A DNA stretch of 53,364 nucleotides from a virus. Where the stretch lies: the IMG/VR virus record IMGVR_UViG_3300031841_003004, positions 1 through 53,364 of that record. One strand, written 5' to 3'. The notes under the pieces were generated by a model, which worked only from the letters and a program-made list of their open reading frames with translations, made no database searches and was not told the DNA's origin. Position numbers and translations under genes: made by a program. This document shows, piece after piece, positions 34,967 to 43,133 of the stretch. The first letter of the stretch is position 1. The number at the start of each line of letters is the position of its first letter.

Positions 34967-37421
34967 TTTGTATGATCTTATTTATGATGTCCTGCGGTGA
35001 TTCCTCCTGACCGCTATCAGGCTGTTCTGGGAGCTCTCCCCGTTCCCCTTGTCTTTGTGCTACGAGCTTACTCTGCTCCACAGCTTGCTTCTTGACCCGC
35101 TCGTCCTTCCTGTCCTCCTTCAAGACTTCCAGCTTCTCGCGGAACTCTTCCTCTTCGGTACGGAAACCGAGGGTGGCCTGAGCCTTGATCAACTCAATCT
35201 CTTTCCTGTGCTCGTGCTTCAAGATCTCCATCTGAGACTCCAGCTGAGCCTTCATTTGTTCCATCTGAGCATCGATCTGCGCCTTGGCTTGCATCTCTTG
35301 CATCTTAGCCTGAGAAGCAGCCTGAGTAGATTGAGCTTGCGCTTGCGCTTGCATCTGCACGTTCTGCTGAGCGATCTGCTGATTCATAGCCATACGCTTC
35401 TTACGCCTAACCACAAGTAGCCTCTCAGCTTGGTTGATGTCCTTGAGTTGCCTGATGGCAATGGCGTCCTCGATATCCAGTTCTTTCTGAGCCAGTGACA
35501 CCTGTATGTTCTGTTCGAGATACTGCTTCTCGACGTCCTCCATCTCCTTCACCACCTGCACCCCGAAGTTGTACATAGAGAGAGACTCGAAGGTGTTTAA
35601 CACCCCCATGTTCTCCTTGCCTATCGCGTTTTCGTAGGCCCTGAACAGGATACTGTTCCTGGGGATGACCTGCAAGCACTTTACGATGTCGGAGCAGACC
35701 TTCTTGAACAGCACCATAGAGGAGTTCGTGATATCGTAGATCGCGTTGTTGCCCGCTGCGATAGCTTGCTGCCTAACGCCGACCAACTGCTCACCCTTCG
35801 GTGTCGTCCCGTCCATAGCCTCGTTGATTCCCGTAGCGTCACGGATCATTCTCAGGTAGTGGTTGTACAGGGCGATGAACTCGTTGATGTTCCGTACACT
35901 GTTATTGATCTCCCTGATGGGTGGATTCTGGAACCCGCCTTCAGGGTTTTTGCTCCTGTAGTAGAAGACACCTGTCTGTTCGTAGATGTCATGGAGTTCG
36001 AGCGGTTGGAGCTCCCCGCCTTTGCCGAGCTGAACATTTTCCAGACCCTCGACATCAATGATGATACCATCTGGTTTCGCTTTTGCAATGGCTTGTTGGA
36101 TCTTCAGGTGCGTCAGCTGGAGCTGGTCCGCAAACCCGATGCAGCTGTCCACCATAGACTTGGGGATCATCTCCTCCATATTGGTGGCGACCACAGAGTA
36201 AGACAGGTTGGTCTTGCTCAGGTCGTGCATGTTCTTCGGTATGTTGGTCTTCAGACCGTAGTTGAAGAGCATATCGCACCCCATAATGTAGCTACCACCG
36301 TACACCACGGCGTTATCGAGGGTTCTGACCGAGCGCTTGTAAACGGAGTTGGTCGGGGCCTTGTAGTTTTCACCCTTCTGGTAAAACCCAGTATTTCCGA
36401 ACCTGCTTTCCTTCTCCTCAAAGTACATGGTGTCGACAGAGACGAACTCGAAGTCCAGGACCTCGACCATGTATTCATCATACCCAAACTTGTAGCGCTT
36501 CAAGTAGTCGTCGTACCTGGACTGACCTATTTTGGACTGATCGTACCCGTACTTCTTAGCAGCCTTCTGTGCGATGACTTTGTACTGCTCTTCAGTGAAC
36601 TGATCGCCCGCGATGCGCTTCAGCTCGTATATCGGGATGCGCTTTACGTGACCAGCGTAAACCAAGTCACCGAAGTTCGGGTCTTCGGTATAGCTATGCA
36701 CGAACTCTGCAGGATCGACATAACTGGTTTTGATTCCTTGGTTAGGGTCGTTGTCTCTTTTGACAACTGCCATACCCAGCGTTGCGAGATCATTAACACA
36801 GCGCCTGTAGGTTGAGTCGTTGAAGTCGTTCCACTTCAGGGTCATGTTCGTCGCGATCTGGGCGGCGATTTCTGAAGTCGACTTGATGTTGTTTCCAATG
36901 AAGATCTCGGCCTCTTCTAGCGTCTCTGGAATGCTTTCCATTTCAGAGATGTTGACTCCAGTATCCTTTTGGATCTGATTCAGCTTTTCTCTGTTTGCAA
37001 CCGCCATTTCTATTTTTCGGCGCTCCAGATCTTTTTCGCTTGATGATAGTGGATCGACAGCTTCAAGGTTGGGGTACGGCTCAGAAGACAGGATCTTGTT
37101 GACCACAATCCTCACGAACTTCGGTAGGATAGGGACGGGCGTAAAGTCCATATTCAGAAAACTCCCGTCAGAATTGTTAGGGTCGAGACTAGTCAGGAGC
37201 TGCCTGTAGATACTCGTGTCCTGAGTTCCGTTGGCGTACTTCCTATTACGGTCGAACACTACCCTCCTCTTCTTCATCAGGGAGCTATCTTGCTCCGAGG
37301 TGCCCCACTGCGAAGAGATGGCTTTGGCGTACCTCAATCCGTACTCCTTGCCTTCCTTCGTTTTCCTGGATTCTAGGGGGTCAGGAAAGTTGATACTATT
37401 TTTTCCCTGTTTGCCGTGCAT
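34947..37421 (-). CDS. Portal protein, crAss-like, 824 aa
   Basis: An 824-residue protein directly after the terminase, with the N-terminal and central features of crAss-like portals (for example PVPILPKFVRIVVNKILSSE near 95, the stretch DPAEFVHSYTEDPNFGDLVY near 235 and RDATGINEAMDGTTPKGEQL near 540), then a long Gln/Ala/Glu-rich coiled coil (MQAQAQAQSTQAASQAKMQE) that may form the barrel into the capsid. It forms the dodecameric DNA gate at the unique vertex and contacts the ring proteins. A TATATTTG box lies seven bases before its ATG, so it has its own promoter despite lying 21 bases after the terminase stop. Confidence 0.8.
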   Translation of the reverse strand: MHGKQGKNSINFPDPLESRKTKEGKEYGLRYAKAISSQWGTSEQDSSLMKKRRVVFDRNRKYANGTQDTSIYRQLLTSLDPNNSDGSFLNMDFTPVPILPKFVRIVVNKILSSEPYPNLEAVDPLSSSEKDLERRKIEMAVANREKLNQIQKDTGVNISEMESIPETLEEAEIFIGNNIKSTSEIAAQIATNMTLKWNDFNDSTYRRCVNDLATLGMAVVKRDNDPNQGIKTSYVDPAEFVHSYTEDPNFGDLVYAGHVKRIPIYELKRIAGDQFTEEQYKVIAQKAAKKYGYDQSKIGQSRYDDYLKRYKFGYDEYMVEVLDFEFVSVDTMYFEEKESRFGNTGFYQKGENYKAPTNSVYKRSVRTLDNAVVYGGSYIMGCDMLFNYGLKTNIPKNMHDLSKTNLSYSVVATNMEEMIPKSMVDSCIGFADQLQLTHLKIQQAIAKAKPDGIIIDVEGLENVQLGKGGELQPLELHDIYEQTGVFYYRSKNPEGGFQNPPIREINNSVRNINEFIALYNHYLRMIRDATGINEAMDGTTPKGEQLVGVRQQAIAAGNNAIYDITNSSMVLFKKVCSDIVKCLQVIPRNSILFRAYENAIGKENMGVLNTFESLSMYNFGVQVVKEMEDVEKQYLEQNIQVSLAQKELDIEDAIAIRQLKDINQAERLLVVRRKKRMAMNQQIAQQNVQMQAQAQAQSTQAASQAKMQEMQAKAQIDAQMEQMKAQLESQMEILKHEHRKEIELIKAQATLGFRTEEEEFREKLEVLKEDRKDERVKKQAVEQSKLVAQRQGERGELPEQPDSGQEESPQDIINKIIQNGAGQS

Positions 37422-37428
37422 CTAACGG

Positions 37429-37436
37429 CAAATATA
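37429..37436 (-). promoter_or_regulatory. Late promoter box for portal gene
   Basis: Minus strand TATATTTG, seven bases (CCGTTAG) before ATG 37421, in the short gap after the terminase stop. No -33 TTTG. Confidence 0.75.
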
Positions 37437-37442
37437 GTAAAC

Positions 37443-39554
37443 TCAGCGGTGCCACTCTTTGACTTTACTCTTTCTGAAGAACACCTTGTCGCTCAAATCA
37501 GATTGCTTCTTTTTTTGACTTCCTTTTTGAGCCGCTAAGAGGGCCAATCCAGAGCTAATCGTAAGGTCGTACTTCGTCCTGTTGTTGATTTTATATCCTA
37601 TCCAATCCTCCAGGGTATTGTTGAAATACATATTTCCGAAGTTTGCGGTCTCTGGTTTTACTCCAACGTGGTCGTGGATGTACGCTTCGATTGCGTGGGC
37701 ATGGGCTTGAATGACGTCCTGAGAATTAGACGGGATTCCCTTTGTCCTGACGTTTACCTTGGAGTTCGGGGCCTTCAAGTGGTCTGGCCTATCCAGAACA
37801 TACCCGTCGTAACCTCTTGACTCAAAATACCTTACTATCCCGTACTTATTGTTCTCGATTAAGAGCGGGAAACCATAGTAGAAGGAAGCCATCAAGACGT
37901 CTTCGTAGAAGATGCTGGCAAGGTCAGGTCGAGAAGCATACTCCACAACGAACATGTTGCTTGGCACGTCATCTCTCATATTGAATTTGGTGTACAAGTG
38001 CAGCGCACCCTTAGAGCCTCTTCCATCCAGAGTTTCATCGAGGTCGTAGGAGTCTACACCACCCACTCCGTACTGAGAATTAGGCGGAACTTTTTTTCCT
38101 CTAACTTCCGCGACTTGATTTCTCATTTCTACGGGTGGCTGCCATGCCACATGGAATCTGCCCCTGGGGTCTGGAGAGAACATTACCTCCTTGTCCTTCT
38201 CCTTCCAAATGAAGTTCCCCCTGACGACTGGGTTCGGGTAGAGGTTATTGTTCCAGTCTATCTGCTGGTAAATCTTACCAATGTTAAATATGCTTCCCTC
38301 TATACTATCTCGAAAGGCTTCGTCTTCGGTTAGCGGGAACTGCCTAATGACCTCGTTCAGCTCTGACGGGTCGTGCTTGAGGCTGTCTCGCTCGTTCTTC
38401 AGGTAGGTCTTACTACCCTGATCAATCATCTCCCCGTCTACGCCTTCTATCTCAGCATCAGGATCATCCACAACAGGATTCCCGTAAAGATCAAAGAACC
38501 CCTCAAGAGCGTGATCAGCAGGTATAAAAATACGGTAAAGGCCGCTCCTGGTCCTTCCGTTGGCATTCCTTTCAGCAGGGTCTGAATCTTCCCAGAGGTT
38601 CTTGTACTCTTCACCGCCTTTGTCCATTGGATTTACGGTGGAGCCCACCAGGGCCTTTCCGATTACTTTCTTACCAACGATGAGACAAGTTCGCTCAATA
38701 CGCCAAGCCTCCCTGATGTCGACTGGCTTCTCCCACTTTCCAGCCTCGTCGAGGTAGAGCATGTGTAGCTTCTCTCCGTCATAGGCATTGTTGGTGGTGT
38801 TTTTCCAGTTGATGATTGTGTTGAGGGCGTCACCCTTTTGTGACGTCTTATTCTTCTTGGTGATTCGTTTCGATGGTTCCCGAAAAGCGAGTTCCATACG
38901 TGGGTTCGTCGTTCCATCCTGTATAGGTTTAAAGAAGAAGGGGTAGGCCTTAAACATTGGCACTACTTTCTTCATGAATATGTTCTCCTGCGAATCTTTA
39001 CCAGTCTTGGACTGGATTCCGAGGAGCTTGTCTTTTACTTGCGTAGCCTCGTCAACAAGTACAGCGGCACAGATATTAGTATAGCCAGAACGGCGACACT
39101 TAGTATATAGCTGACCGATACAACGGGGATCAGCTTCGCACGCAGCCATGTGAAGAAAGATCTCACGTTGGAACGCAAGATACGAAGGATATCCGATATC
39201 GATCTTGCTCCACTGCAGGAACATATAGTGCCTCCCCGTAATGTACGTAGGCACACCATTATTGTAAAACCAAACACCGTTACGCCTCCGCTCAAACTCC
39301 TGCTCGATGTAAGGAGAAAAGGAACGTCGAAACTCGGCTGGCTTCTCGAACCACTCATCCATACTTCTAACCCTCGACAGTTCCTGTGGCACATCGGCGC
39401 GGCGCCACATCTGCATTCTTTTAGGTAGGTCGTGGAATAGAATGTCTGATTTCTTTGGAACTTTCGGAAGAGCAATGTTAAGACCGTGGATCGAAACGAT
39501 CTCACCAATGTCACGTCCGCTGTCCAGCCGAATAACGTCATCGGACTTGTCCAT
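37443..39554 (-). CDS. terL: Terminase large subunit (packaging ATPase-nuclease), 703 aa
   Basis: The ATPase domain shows a Walker-A-like TKCRRSGYT at residues 151-159 (degenerate, as in crAss-like terminases), a Walker B LHMLYLDEAGKW at about 263-274 with the catalytic Glu, and a coupling motif LVGSTVNPM at about 302-310. The nuclease part has GGVDSYD near 498-504 and LLIENNKYGI near 564-573, the acidic residues expected for an RNase-H-like nuclease. It cuts concatemers and drives DNA into the head through the portal encoded next. It starts inside the end of a small zinc-ribbon-like gene (17-base overlap). No small terminase was recognised. Confidence 0.9.
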   Translation of the reverse strand: MDKSDDVIRLDSGRDIGEIVSIHGLNIALPKVPKKSDILFHDLPKRMQMWRRADVPQELSRVRSMDEWFEKPAEFRRSFSPYIEQEFERRRNGVWFYNNGVPTYITGRHYMFLQWSKIDIGYPSYLAFQREIFLHMAACEADPRCIGQLYTKCRRSGYTNICAAVLVDEATQVKDKLLGIQSKTGKDSQENIFMKKVVPMFKAYPFFFKPIQDGTTNPRMELAFREPSKRITKKNKTSQKGDALNTIINWKNTTNNAYDGEKLHMLYLDEAGKWEKPVDIREAWRIERTCLIVGKKVIGKALVGSTVNPMDKGGEEYKNLWEDSDPAERNANGRTRSGLYRIFIPADHALEGFFDLYGNPVVDDPDAEIEGVDGEMIDQGSKTYLKNERDSLKHDPSELNEVIRQFPLTEDEAFRDSIEGSIFNIGKIYQQIDWNNNLYPNPVVRGNFIWKEKDKEVMFSPDPRGRFHVAWQPPVEMRNQVAEVRGKKVPPNSQYGVGGVDSYDLDETLDGRGSKGALHLYTKFNMRDDVPSNMFVVEYASRPDLASIFYEDVLMASFYYGFPLLIENNKYGIVRYFESRGYDGYVLDRPDHLKAPNSKVNVRTKGIPSNSQDVIQAHAHAIEAYIHDHVGVKPETANFGNMYFNNTLEDWIGYKINNRTKYDLTISSGLALLAAQKGSQKKKQSDLSDKVFFRKSKVKEWHR

Positions 39555-39720
39555 ACCGATTGCTTTTGAATGACGGAACGCCGACCTTTTTATCAGCCAA
39601 CTCCATGTACTTTCCGCACTCGCATTTTACGTCGTGCTGGACCTTACCGTCGATAACCTTGATGGATACGCTCCCACTGTGTTCTGCGGTCTTGCCGCAT
39701 TCGCATTTGTACTTGCTCAT
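39538..39720 (-). CDS. Small zinc-ribbon-like protein, 60 aa
   Basis: Starts at ATG 39720 (MSKYKCECGKTAEHSGSVSI). Two Cys-x-Cys-Gly pairs (CECG at about residues 6-9 and again at about 35-38) spaced by some 30 residues suggest a small zinc ribbon. The C-terminus VGVPSFKSNRYGQVR is Lys/Arg-rich. It lies between tRNA-Arg and the terminase and overlaps the latter by 17 bases. Zinc-ribbon proteins of this size are common beside phage terminases; the role here is unknown. Confidence 0.6.
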   Translation of the reverse strand: MSKYKCECGKTAEHSGSVSIKVIDGKVQHDVKCECGKYMELADKKVGVPSFKSNRYGQVR

Positions 39721-39733
39721 GATAAATGAATTG

Positions 39734-39807
39734 CACCCCCGCCAGGATTCGAACCTGGGACCCACAGCTTAGAAGGCTGTTGCTCTATCCAGCTGAGCTA
39801 CGAGGGC
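39734..39807 (-). tRNA. tRNA-Arg (anticodon UCU)
   Basis: The minus strand folds as a standard cloverleaf: acceptor GCCCTCG with CGGGGGT (two G-U pairs), D-arm GCTC/GAGC, anticodon loop CTTCTAA giving UCU, and T-arm CCAGG/CCTGG with loop TTCGAAT. CCA is not fully encoded. It reads AGA/AGG, which by eye are frequent in the late fibre and ejection genes and rare in the early genes. Confidence 0.9.
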
Positions 39808-39813
39808 GTAGGG

Positions 39814-39945
39814 TTACCTCCCTTGACCCCTGTAGGCCTTGGTGTAGTTTTTAGAGCCCTTCAGCTTCGACGTTTTCGTCTTGGCGTGGATTCCAGGTCT
39901 GTTGACCTTGTTTTTCTGGTTGTAGGTGCTGACTTGTTTTGCCAT
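39814..39945 (-). CDS. Tiny basic protein between two tRNAs, 43 aa
   Basis: A 43-residue very basic protein (begins MAKQVSTYNQKNKVNRPGIH, ends KNYTKAYRGQGR) exactly filling the space between tRNA-Ile and tRNA-Arg. Lys/Arg/Asn-rich with no hydrophobic core, it looks like a ribosome- or RNA-binding peptide. I recall close look-alikes in marine Bacteroidota phages but no assigned function. Release from the joint transcript presumably depends on tRNA processing on both sides. Confidence 0.6.
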   Translation of the reverse strand: MAKQVSTYNQKNKVNRPGIHAKTKTSKLKGSKNYTKAYRGQGR

Positions 39946-39962
39946 AGTGTTGAATTAAAATG

Positions 39963-40036
39963 TTGGGGCGGCGGGATTCGAACCCGCGACTTCCTGTGTA
40001 TAAGACAGACGCTCTAACCAACTGAACTACGCCCCA
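39963..40036 (-). tRNA. tRNA-Ile (anticodon UAU)
   Basis: The minus strand gives acceptor TGGGGCG with CGCCCCA (perfect), D-arm GTTC/GAGC, anticodon stem TCTGT/ACAGG, loop CTTATAC with UAU, and T-arm GCGGG/CCCGC with loop TTCGAAT; discriminator A. Most bacteria read AUA with a lysidine-modified CAU tRNA, so an UAU tRNA would read AUA without that enzyme. Confidence 0.88.
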
Positions 40037-40079
40037 GTGTGATCCGCCCCGTTTACGTAGGGGGCCGTCTTGTCGAAAA

Positions 40080-40295
40080 TTATTTACTAGCCCGTTTCTT
40101 GGGTCTATTGTTTGCTCTGTTCAGAGACGATTTGATAAAACGACGGATTCTACCACCCTCGTGAGCGGCGTCCAAGCCATCACCGTTACCATACGTCCCT
40201 TTCTGACGGTTATACTTATTGAGTTCCGCTCTGTACTTTTTGGCCTTTTTGGTTTTGCCGTACTTCCTGTACTCATCTTTGTAGTCTCTTTTCAT
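40080..40295 (-). CDS. Small basic protein, possible degenerate HNH-like, 71 aa
   Basis: A 71-residue Lys/Arg/Tyr-rich protein (MKRDYKDEYRKYGKTKKAKK) with the segment GNGDGLDAAHEGGRIRRFIK, followed by SSLNRANNRPKKRASK. Similar phage proteins carry D-x-x-H-x-x-x-N patterns like an HNH core; here the His and Asp are present but the full set of HNH residues is not. It follows the T9SS-tagged gene by one base and precedes tRNA-Ile. Function unknown. Confidence 0.55.
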   Translation of the reverse strand: MKRDYKDEYRKYGKTKKAKKYRAELNKYNRQKGTYGNGDGLDAAHEGGRIRRFIKSSLNRANNRPKKRASK

Positions 40296-40296
40296 G

Positions 40297-41673
40297 TCAC
40301 CTGATTATTGTCACATGACCATTGATTATATATGACTCTCCGTATCCTTCGCATTCTACTCTGTAAATATACGTGTCGTCAGGGACATAGTATTCATCTC
40401 CTCCTAGCCAGATATCCTCAGAGTAGAAGCTCTCCCACACTATCTCTCCAGACCTAGAAAAAACTCGCATCCGCCAGTCCTTCCAACAGTCTGGGTCGGT
40501 CTCTGCTCCCCAAGCGTCGTTGACCCCGTCATTGTCTGGGGTAAACGAATTAGGGATGTAGATCTCACAGTCAGAGAACGGGTTGATACACGGCTCCCCT
40601 GTAGCACAATCCACCTCTACCATGTCGTATTCGTAAATCATAGCTGTATCTACTTGATACTCAATATTGTATATAGTGTCAGTTAAAGTAATATACGAAG
40701 TGTCGACTTCTGTAATGTACAGTGTGTCAGTTAGATACACATACGTGGTGTCGTAGAAATACCAGTTTACCGCTACAGGAATGGTGTCGTTGATTATGAC
40801 CGTATCCGTCTCAGTGATGTATAGCGTATCTGGGGGTAGCTCTATATATGTGGTATCGTAAACGAAAGTGACCACGGGTAGAATTTCTGTAATCGTGTCG
40901 TAGACAAACACCGTGTCGTACTCCAGGACTACAATGGTGTCAGGCGGCAATTCTACATACACCGTGTCATACACGTAAATGACTTCTGGTATATCTTCTG
41001 GGCAAGTGATAATCCAGTTGTCTTGCCAGTTAGAGTCCTCATACAGGCCACAACAGTCGGGAGTTATACCGCCACCAATCCCCCCTACTTCAGCCCAACC
41101 TCCGTTATCAGAATACATGGTGGGTCCGTAGCTAATCTGCCATATCACAGCCTGAATACCCAGACCCTGATTCATCCAGAAATCAAAAGCATTTAGAAGA
41201 TTAGCATACAGGCTAATCCCACCCGACTGATAGAAATCGCCCAACGGAAACGTAATGGTATCCCCAGTATAGTATGGAGGGTCTACGTTGTAATCCGACC
41301 AGACATCTAGGTTGGTCCAGTTTGTTGACGAAGTTGTGGTCGTAGCAGAGTATATCCACCCAGGATGATTACTGTCGTCGGGAATACTAAGGCCCCAAGG
41401 AAAATCCCACCCTTGGTTCATGGCGTTGCAGTTCGAGTCCAAAGCCTGGAAACCGAACTGTATCTCGGCAATCCCAGTTGGGCCCGCTGCGCCCCCGCAA
41501 CTTTCGGTGTTGTTGAACGCTACGGTTATCTCACCAGCTACTGGATCGAAGTCAAGTAGCTCTAGGTCACATTGAGCGACAGAGCTAAAAGAGAAAGCAA
41601 AACAAGCAGCCAGTAGATAGATACTAGTCTTCGTACTCCCCGTTCCATTCTTCGTTAAAATAGATGTGATCAT
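40297..41673 (-). CDS. Secreted phage protein with T9SS type B sorting domain (CHU_C/gliding motility C-terminal), 458 aa
   Basis: The start at ATG 41673 gives a signal peptide: a Lys-containing n-region, a hydrophobic core (SIYLLAACFAFSFSSVAQ), and a likely cleavage after VAQ near residue 34. The mature part begins with a Cys-rich beta domain, then about 120 residues (235-355) of repeated YDTVYVELPPDT and LTDTLYITEVDT-type units. Residues 369-458 are a clear gliding-motility-associated domain: NSFTPDNDGVNDAW, then MRVFSRSGEIVW, and the ending GHVTIIR. In Bacteroidota this domain directs export by the type IX system and anchoring. A phage protein made with it should therefore travel to the host surface. 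Alternative upstream GTG start at 41724 is less likely. Confidence 0.85.
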   Translation of the reverse strand: MITSILTKNGTGSTKTSIYLLAACFAFSFSSVAQCDLELLDFDPVAGEITVAFNNTESCGGAAGPTGIAEIQFGFQALDSNCNAMNQGWDFPWGLSIPDDSNHPGWIYSATTTTSSTNWTNLDVWSDYNVDPPYYTGDTITFPLGDFYQSGGISLYANLLNAFDFWMNQGLGIQAVIWQISYGPTMYSDNGGWAEVGGIGGGITPDCCGLYEDSNWQDNWIITCPEDIPEVIYVYDTVYVELPPDTIVVLEYDTVFVYDTITEILPVVTFVYDTTYIELPPDTLYITETDTVIINDTIPVAVNWYFYDTTYVYLTDTLYITEVDTSYITLTDTIYNIEYQVDTAMIYEYDMVEVDCATGEPCINPFSDCEIYIPNSFTPDNDGVNDAWGAETDPDCWKDWRMRVFSRSGEIVWESFYSEDIWLGGDEYYVPDDTYIYRVECEGYGESYIINGHVTIIR

Positions 41674-41720
41674 TGTTGCACGAAGATACCCAATTAAAGG
41701 ATCCGACGCGCATGGTGTGG

Positions 41721-41966
41721 TCACTTGCTGAACTTCTCAGCGAACCCTCCAGAGTAGTCTTTTTCTTCTTCGACACGTCCATTTTCTTTGAGTTCTTTTA
41801 CCATCTGCTCCAAGGATTGCCTCTCCCTGAGAAGCTCCTTGCAGTCGATAGCGGTTTGTTTCACGGATTGAAGTTCGGCCTTCCTAGCGCTTCCAGTGAT
41901 CTCTTGGTCGACGGGCTTTTTCACCTCTTCGATCATGTTATCAATGGCGATAGCCATCGCGTCCAT
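41721..41966 (-). CDS. Coiled-coil protein of unknown function, about 81 aa
   Basis: Begins at ATG 41966 (MDAMAIAIDNMIEEVKKPVD), 25 bases after the co-chaperonin stop. An in-frame ATG at 42044 would add 26 residues (start MAKNTTGSRSRSSST) and overlap that gene; I cannot decide. The product is helical and charged (AELQSVKQTAIDCKELLRER, then EQMVKELKENGRV), typical of a coiled coil. It lies between the co-chaperonin and the T9SS protein gene. No family recognised. Confidence 0.55.
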   Translation of the reverse strand: MDAMAIAIDNMIEEVKKPVDQEITGSARKAELQSVKQTAIDCKELLRERQSLEQMVKELKENGRVEEEKDYSGGFAEKFSK

Positions 41967-41991
41967 GAGCTTCACTGCAGCGGTAAGGGTG

Positions 41992-42567
41992 TTAAAGCTT
42001 GTAGAGGAGCTCCGTGACCGCGACCCTGTAGTATTCTTTGCCATCGATTTTAATTCTATAGTCTCTGTTCTTTTTGAAGCCAACCACGTCGCCATGGGAT
42101 ACTCCAAGCTCTTCAAGCTCTGGGGTGTCAAAGGATACCACACCTGTAGTTACTTCTTTCTCTTGTAGGGAAACCACCTCAACGAGTCCGCTATGTCCAG
42201 GATCATCCTCCTCAACAGGCTGCAGCAGACACCAACCCTTGACAGGGTGTATGCCAGCTTTATTCTTAAAAGCAATAGCTTGATTCGCAGCAGCGTGTTC
42301 GTCGTCGTAGTGGACAACATAGTGATTGTCTTCTTTGACCAGTGGCGAACCGCCATGGATAACCACATGATGATGGAAGTACAGGGTATCTCCAGCTTCC
42401 GCGCCAGTGTTATACTTGAGTGGAGCAGCCAGGATTTTGCCTTCTGTAGTTCTGTTCTCAAACTCATTGAACTTGGTCTCTATGTACAGTTCTAGTCCCG
42501 AATCGGTGGTTATGGTGTCTTGAAGCTCTTTCTCTATTTCTACAATAAATTTATCTAGGGTCTTCAT
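41992..42567 (-). CDS. Tandem GroES-like co-chaperonin (two Cpn10-type domains), 191 aa
   Basis: Two consecutive Cpn10-like halves are visible. Residues about 1-97: FIVEIEKELQDTITTDSGLE, a mobile-loop-like stretch, and EGKILAAPLKYNTGAEAGDT. Residues about 98-191: KGWCLLQPVEEDD, SGLVEVVS, TGVVSFDTPELEELGVSHGD, and VVGFKKNRDYRIKIDGKEYY-VAVTELL, which matches the GroES ending GDxVxFxK..xIKIDGxEYxxxxExDIL. Cpn10 caps GroEL; T4 gp31 and others are phage examples. A double-domain form recalls plastid Cpn20. No GroEL is present, so it would work with host GroEL, perhaps to fold the capsid or tail proteins. The mobile-loop residues should be checked. Confidence 0.75.
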   Translation of the reverse strand: MKTLDKFIVEIEKELQDTITTDSGLELYIETKFNEFENRTTEGKILAAPLKYNTGAEAGDTLYFHHHVVIHGGSPLVKEDNHYVVHYDDEHAAANQAIAFKNKAGIHPVKGWCLLQPVEEDDPGHSGLVEVVSLQEKEVTTGVVSFDTPELEELGVSHGDVVGFKKNRDYRIKIDGKEYYRVAVTELLYKL

Positions 42568-42571
42568 TATA

Positions 42572-42808
42572 TTAGAAGTTCAAATCAAATTCCAGTAAGC
42601 ATGGCATATCATCAATCGCCTTCCAAAGGTCAGTGCCCTCACTGCCTTCTATGTATACTAGGTATCTGCACTTGCCAAACTTGTGCAGGTAGGACTCGTC
42701 TTGGATAATTGCAGATACGGATCCTCGTCCTGCCTTCATCCCGACAAAGTATGCCATTCCGTTCTTGGGATCTTTTCCGATCACAAGTTTTCTAATCAAC
42801 CCCTCCAT
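42572..42808 (-). CDS. Small protein of unknown function, 78 aa
   Basis: A 78-residue mixed alpha/beta protein (MEGLIRKLVIGKDPKNGMAY, FVGMKAGRGSVSAIIQDESY) with IEGSEGTDLWKAIDDMPCLL at the end. Its ATG overlaps the preceding stop as TGATG and it ends four bases before the co-chaperonin gene. It may be a small regulator or chaperone partner; nothing specific is recognised. Confidence 0.55.
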   Translation of the reverse strand: MEGLIRKLVIGKDPKNGMAYFVGMKAGRGSVSAIIQDESYLHKFGKCRYLVYIEGSEGTDLWKAIDDMPCLLEFDLNF

Positions 42809-43113
42809 CAGTTCAGTGATATTCCGAGGTCTCCCAGGAGATTGTCGATATCATCGTTAGGGTCCTCAAACTGCTGGTCCATTATCTCCTTCACCATCTC
42901 CAGTTCCAGCTTGCTGTCGAGGTTGTAGCTGAACACGCTCTTGAGCTGTATCTCGTCCCCTTCTTTGGGTTGGAGGAGCTCGTCGATATCGAGGACTCCG
43001 AGCATAATCGCGCTCATCACCCTATCTTCGTAGCCGTAGCTCTTAATGAGCTCCTCGATCTGAACGATGAGCGAGTACGCTTCTGCGATAAACTCTTTGT
43101 CCTTTGCATTCAT
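42808..43113 (-). CDS. Small acidic helical protein, 101 aa
   Basis: A 101-residue acidic helical protein (MNAKDKEFIAEAYSLIVQIE, MSAIMLGVLDIDELLQPKEG, LDSKLELEMVKEIMDQQFED). It opens the operon that leads to the co-chaperonin and the T9SS protein, with a TATCTTTG box five bases before its ATG. The divergent plus-strand regulator gene starts only 20 bases away, so the two share one intergenic space. Function unknown. Confidence 0.6.
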   Translation of the reverse strand: MNAKDKEFIAEAYSLIVQIEELIKSYGYEDRVMSAIMLGVLDIDELLQPKEGDEIQLKSVFSYNLDSKLELEMVKEIMDQQFEDPNDDIDNLLGDLGISLN

Positions 43114-43118
43114 AAATT

Positions 43119-43126
43119 CAAAGATA
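43119..43126 (-). promoter_or_regulatory. Promoter box (TATCTTTG) for co-chaperonin operon, divergent from wHTH gene
   Basis: Minus strand TATCTTTG, five bases before ATG 43113. The 20-base space between this ATG and the plus-strand ATG at 43134 contains the whole box, so a protein bound here could control both genes. Confidence 0.7.
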
Positions 43127-43133
43127 CATAATC

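Noticed and set aside
35766-36815. 349-codon plus-strand open frame opposite the portal gene
   Set aside because: Antisense to a recognised portal with no own leader or promoter.
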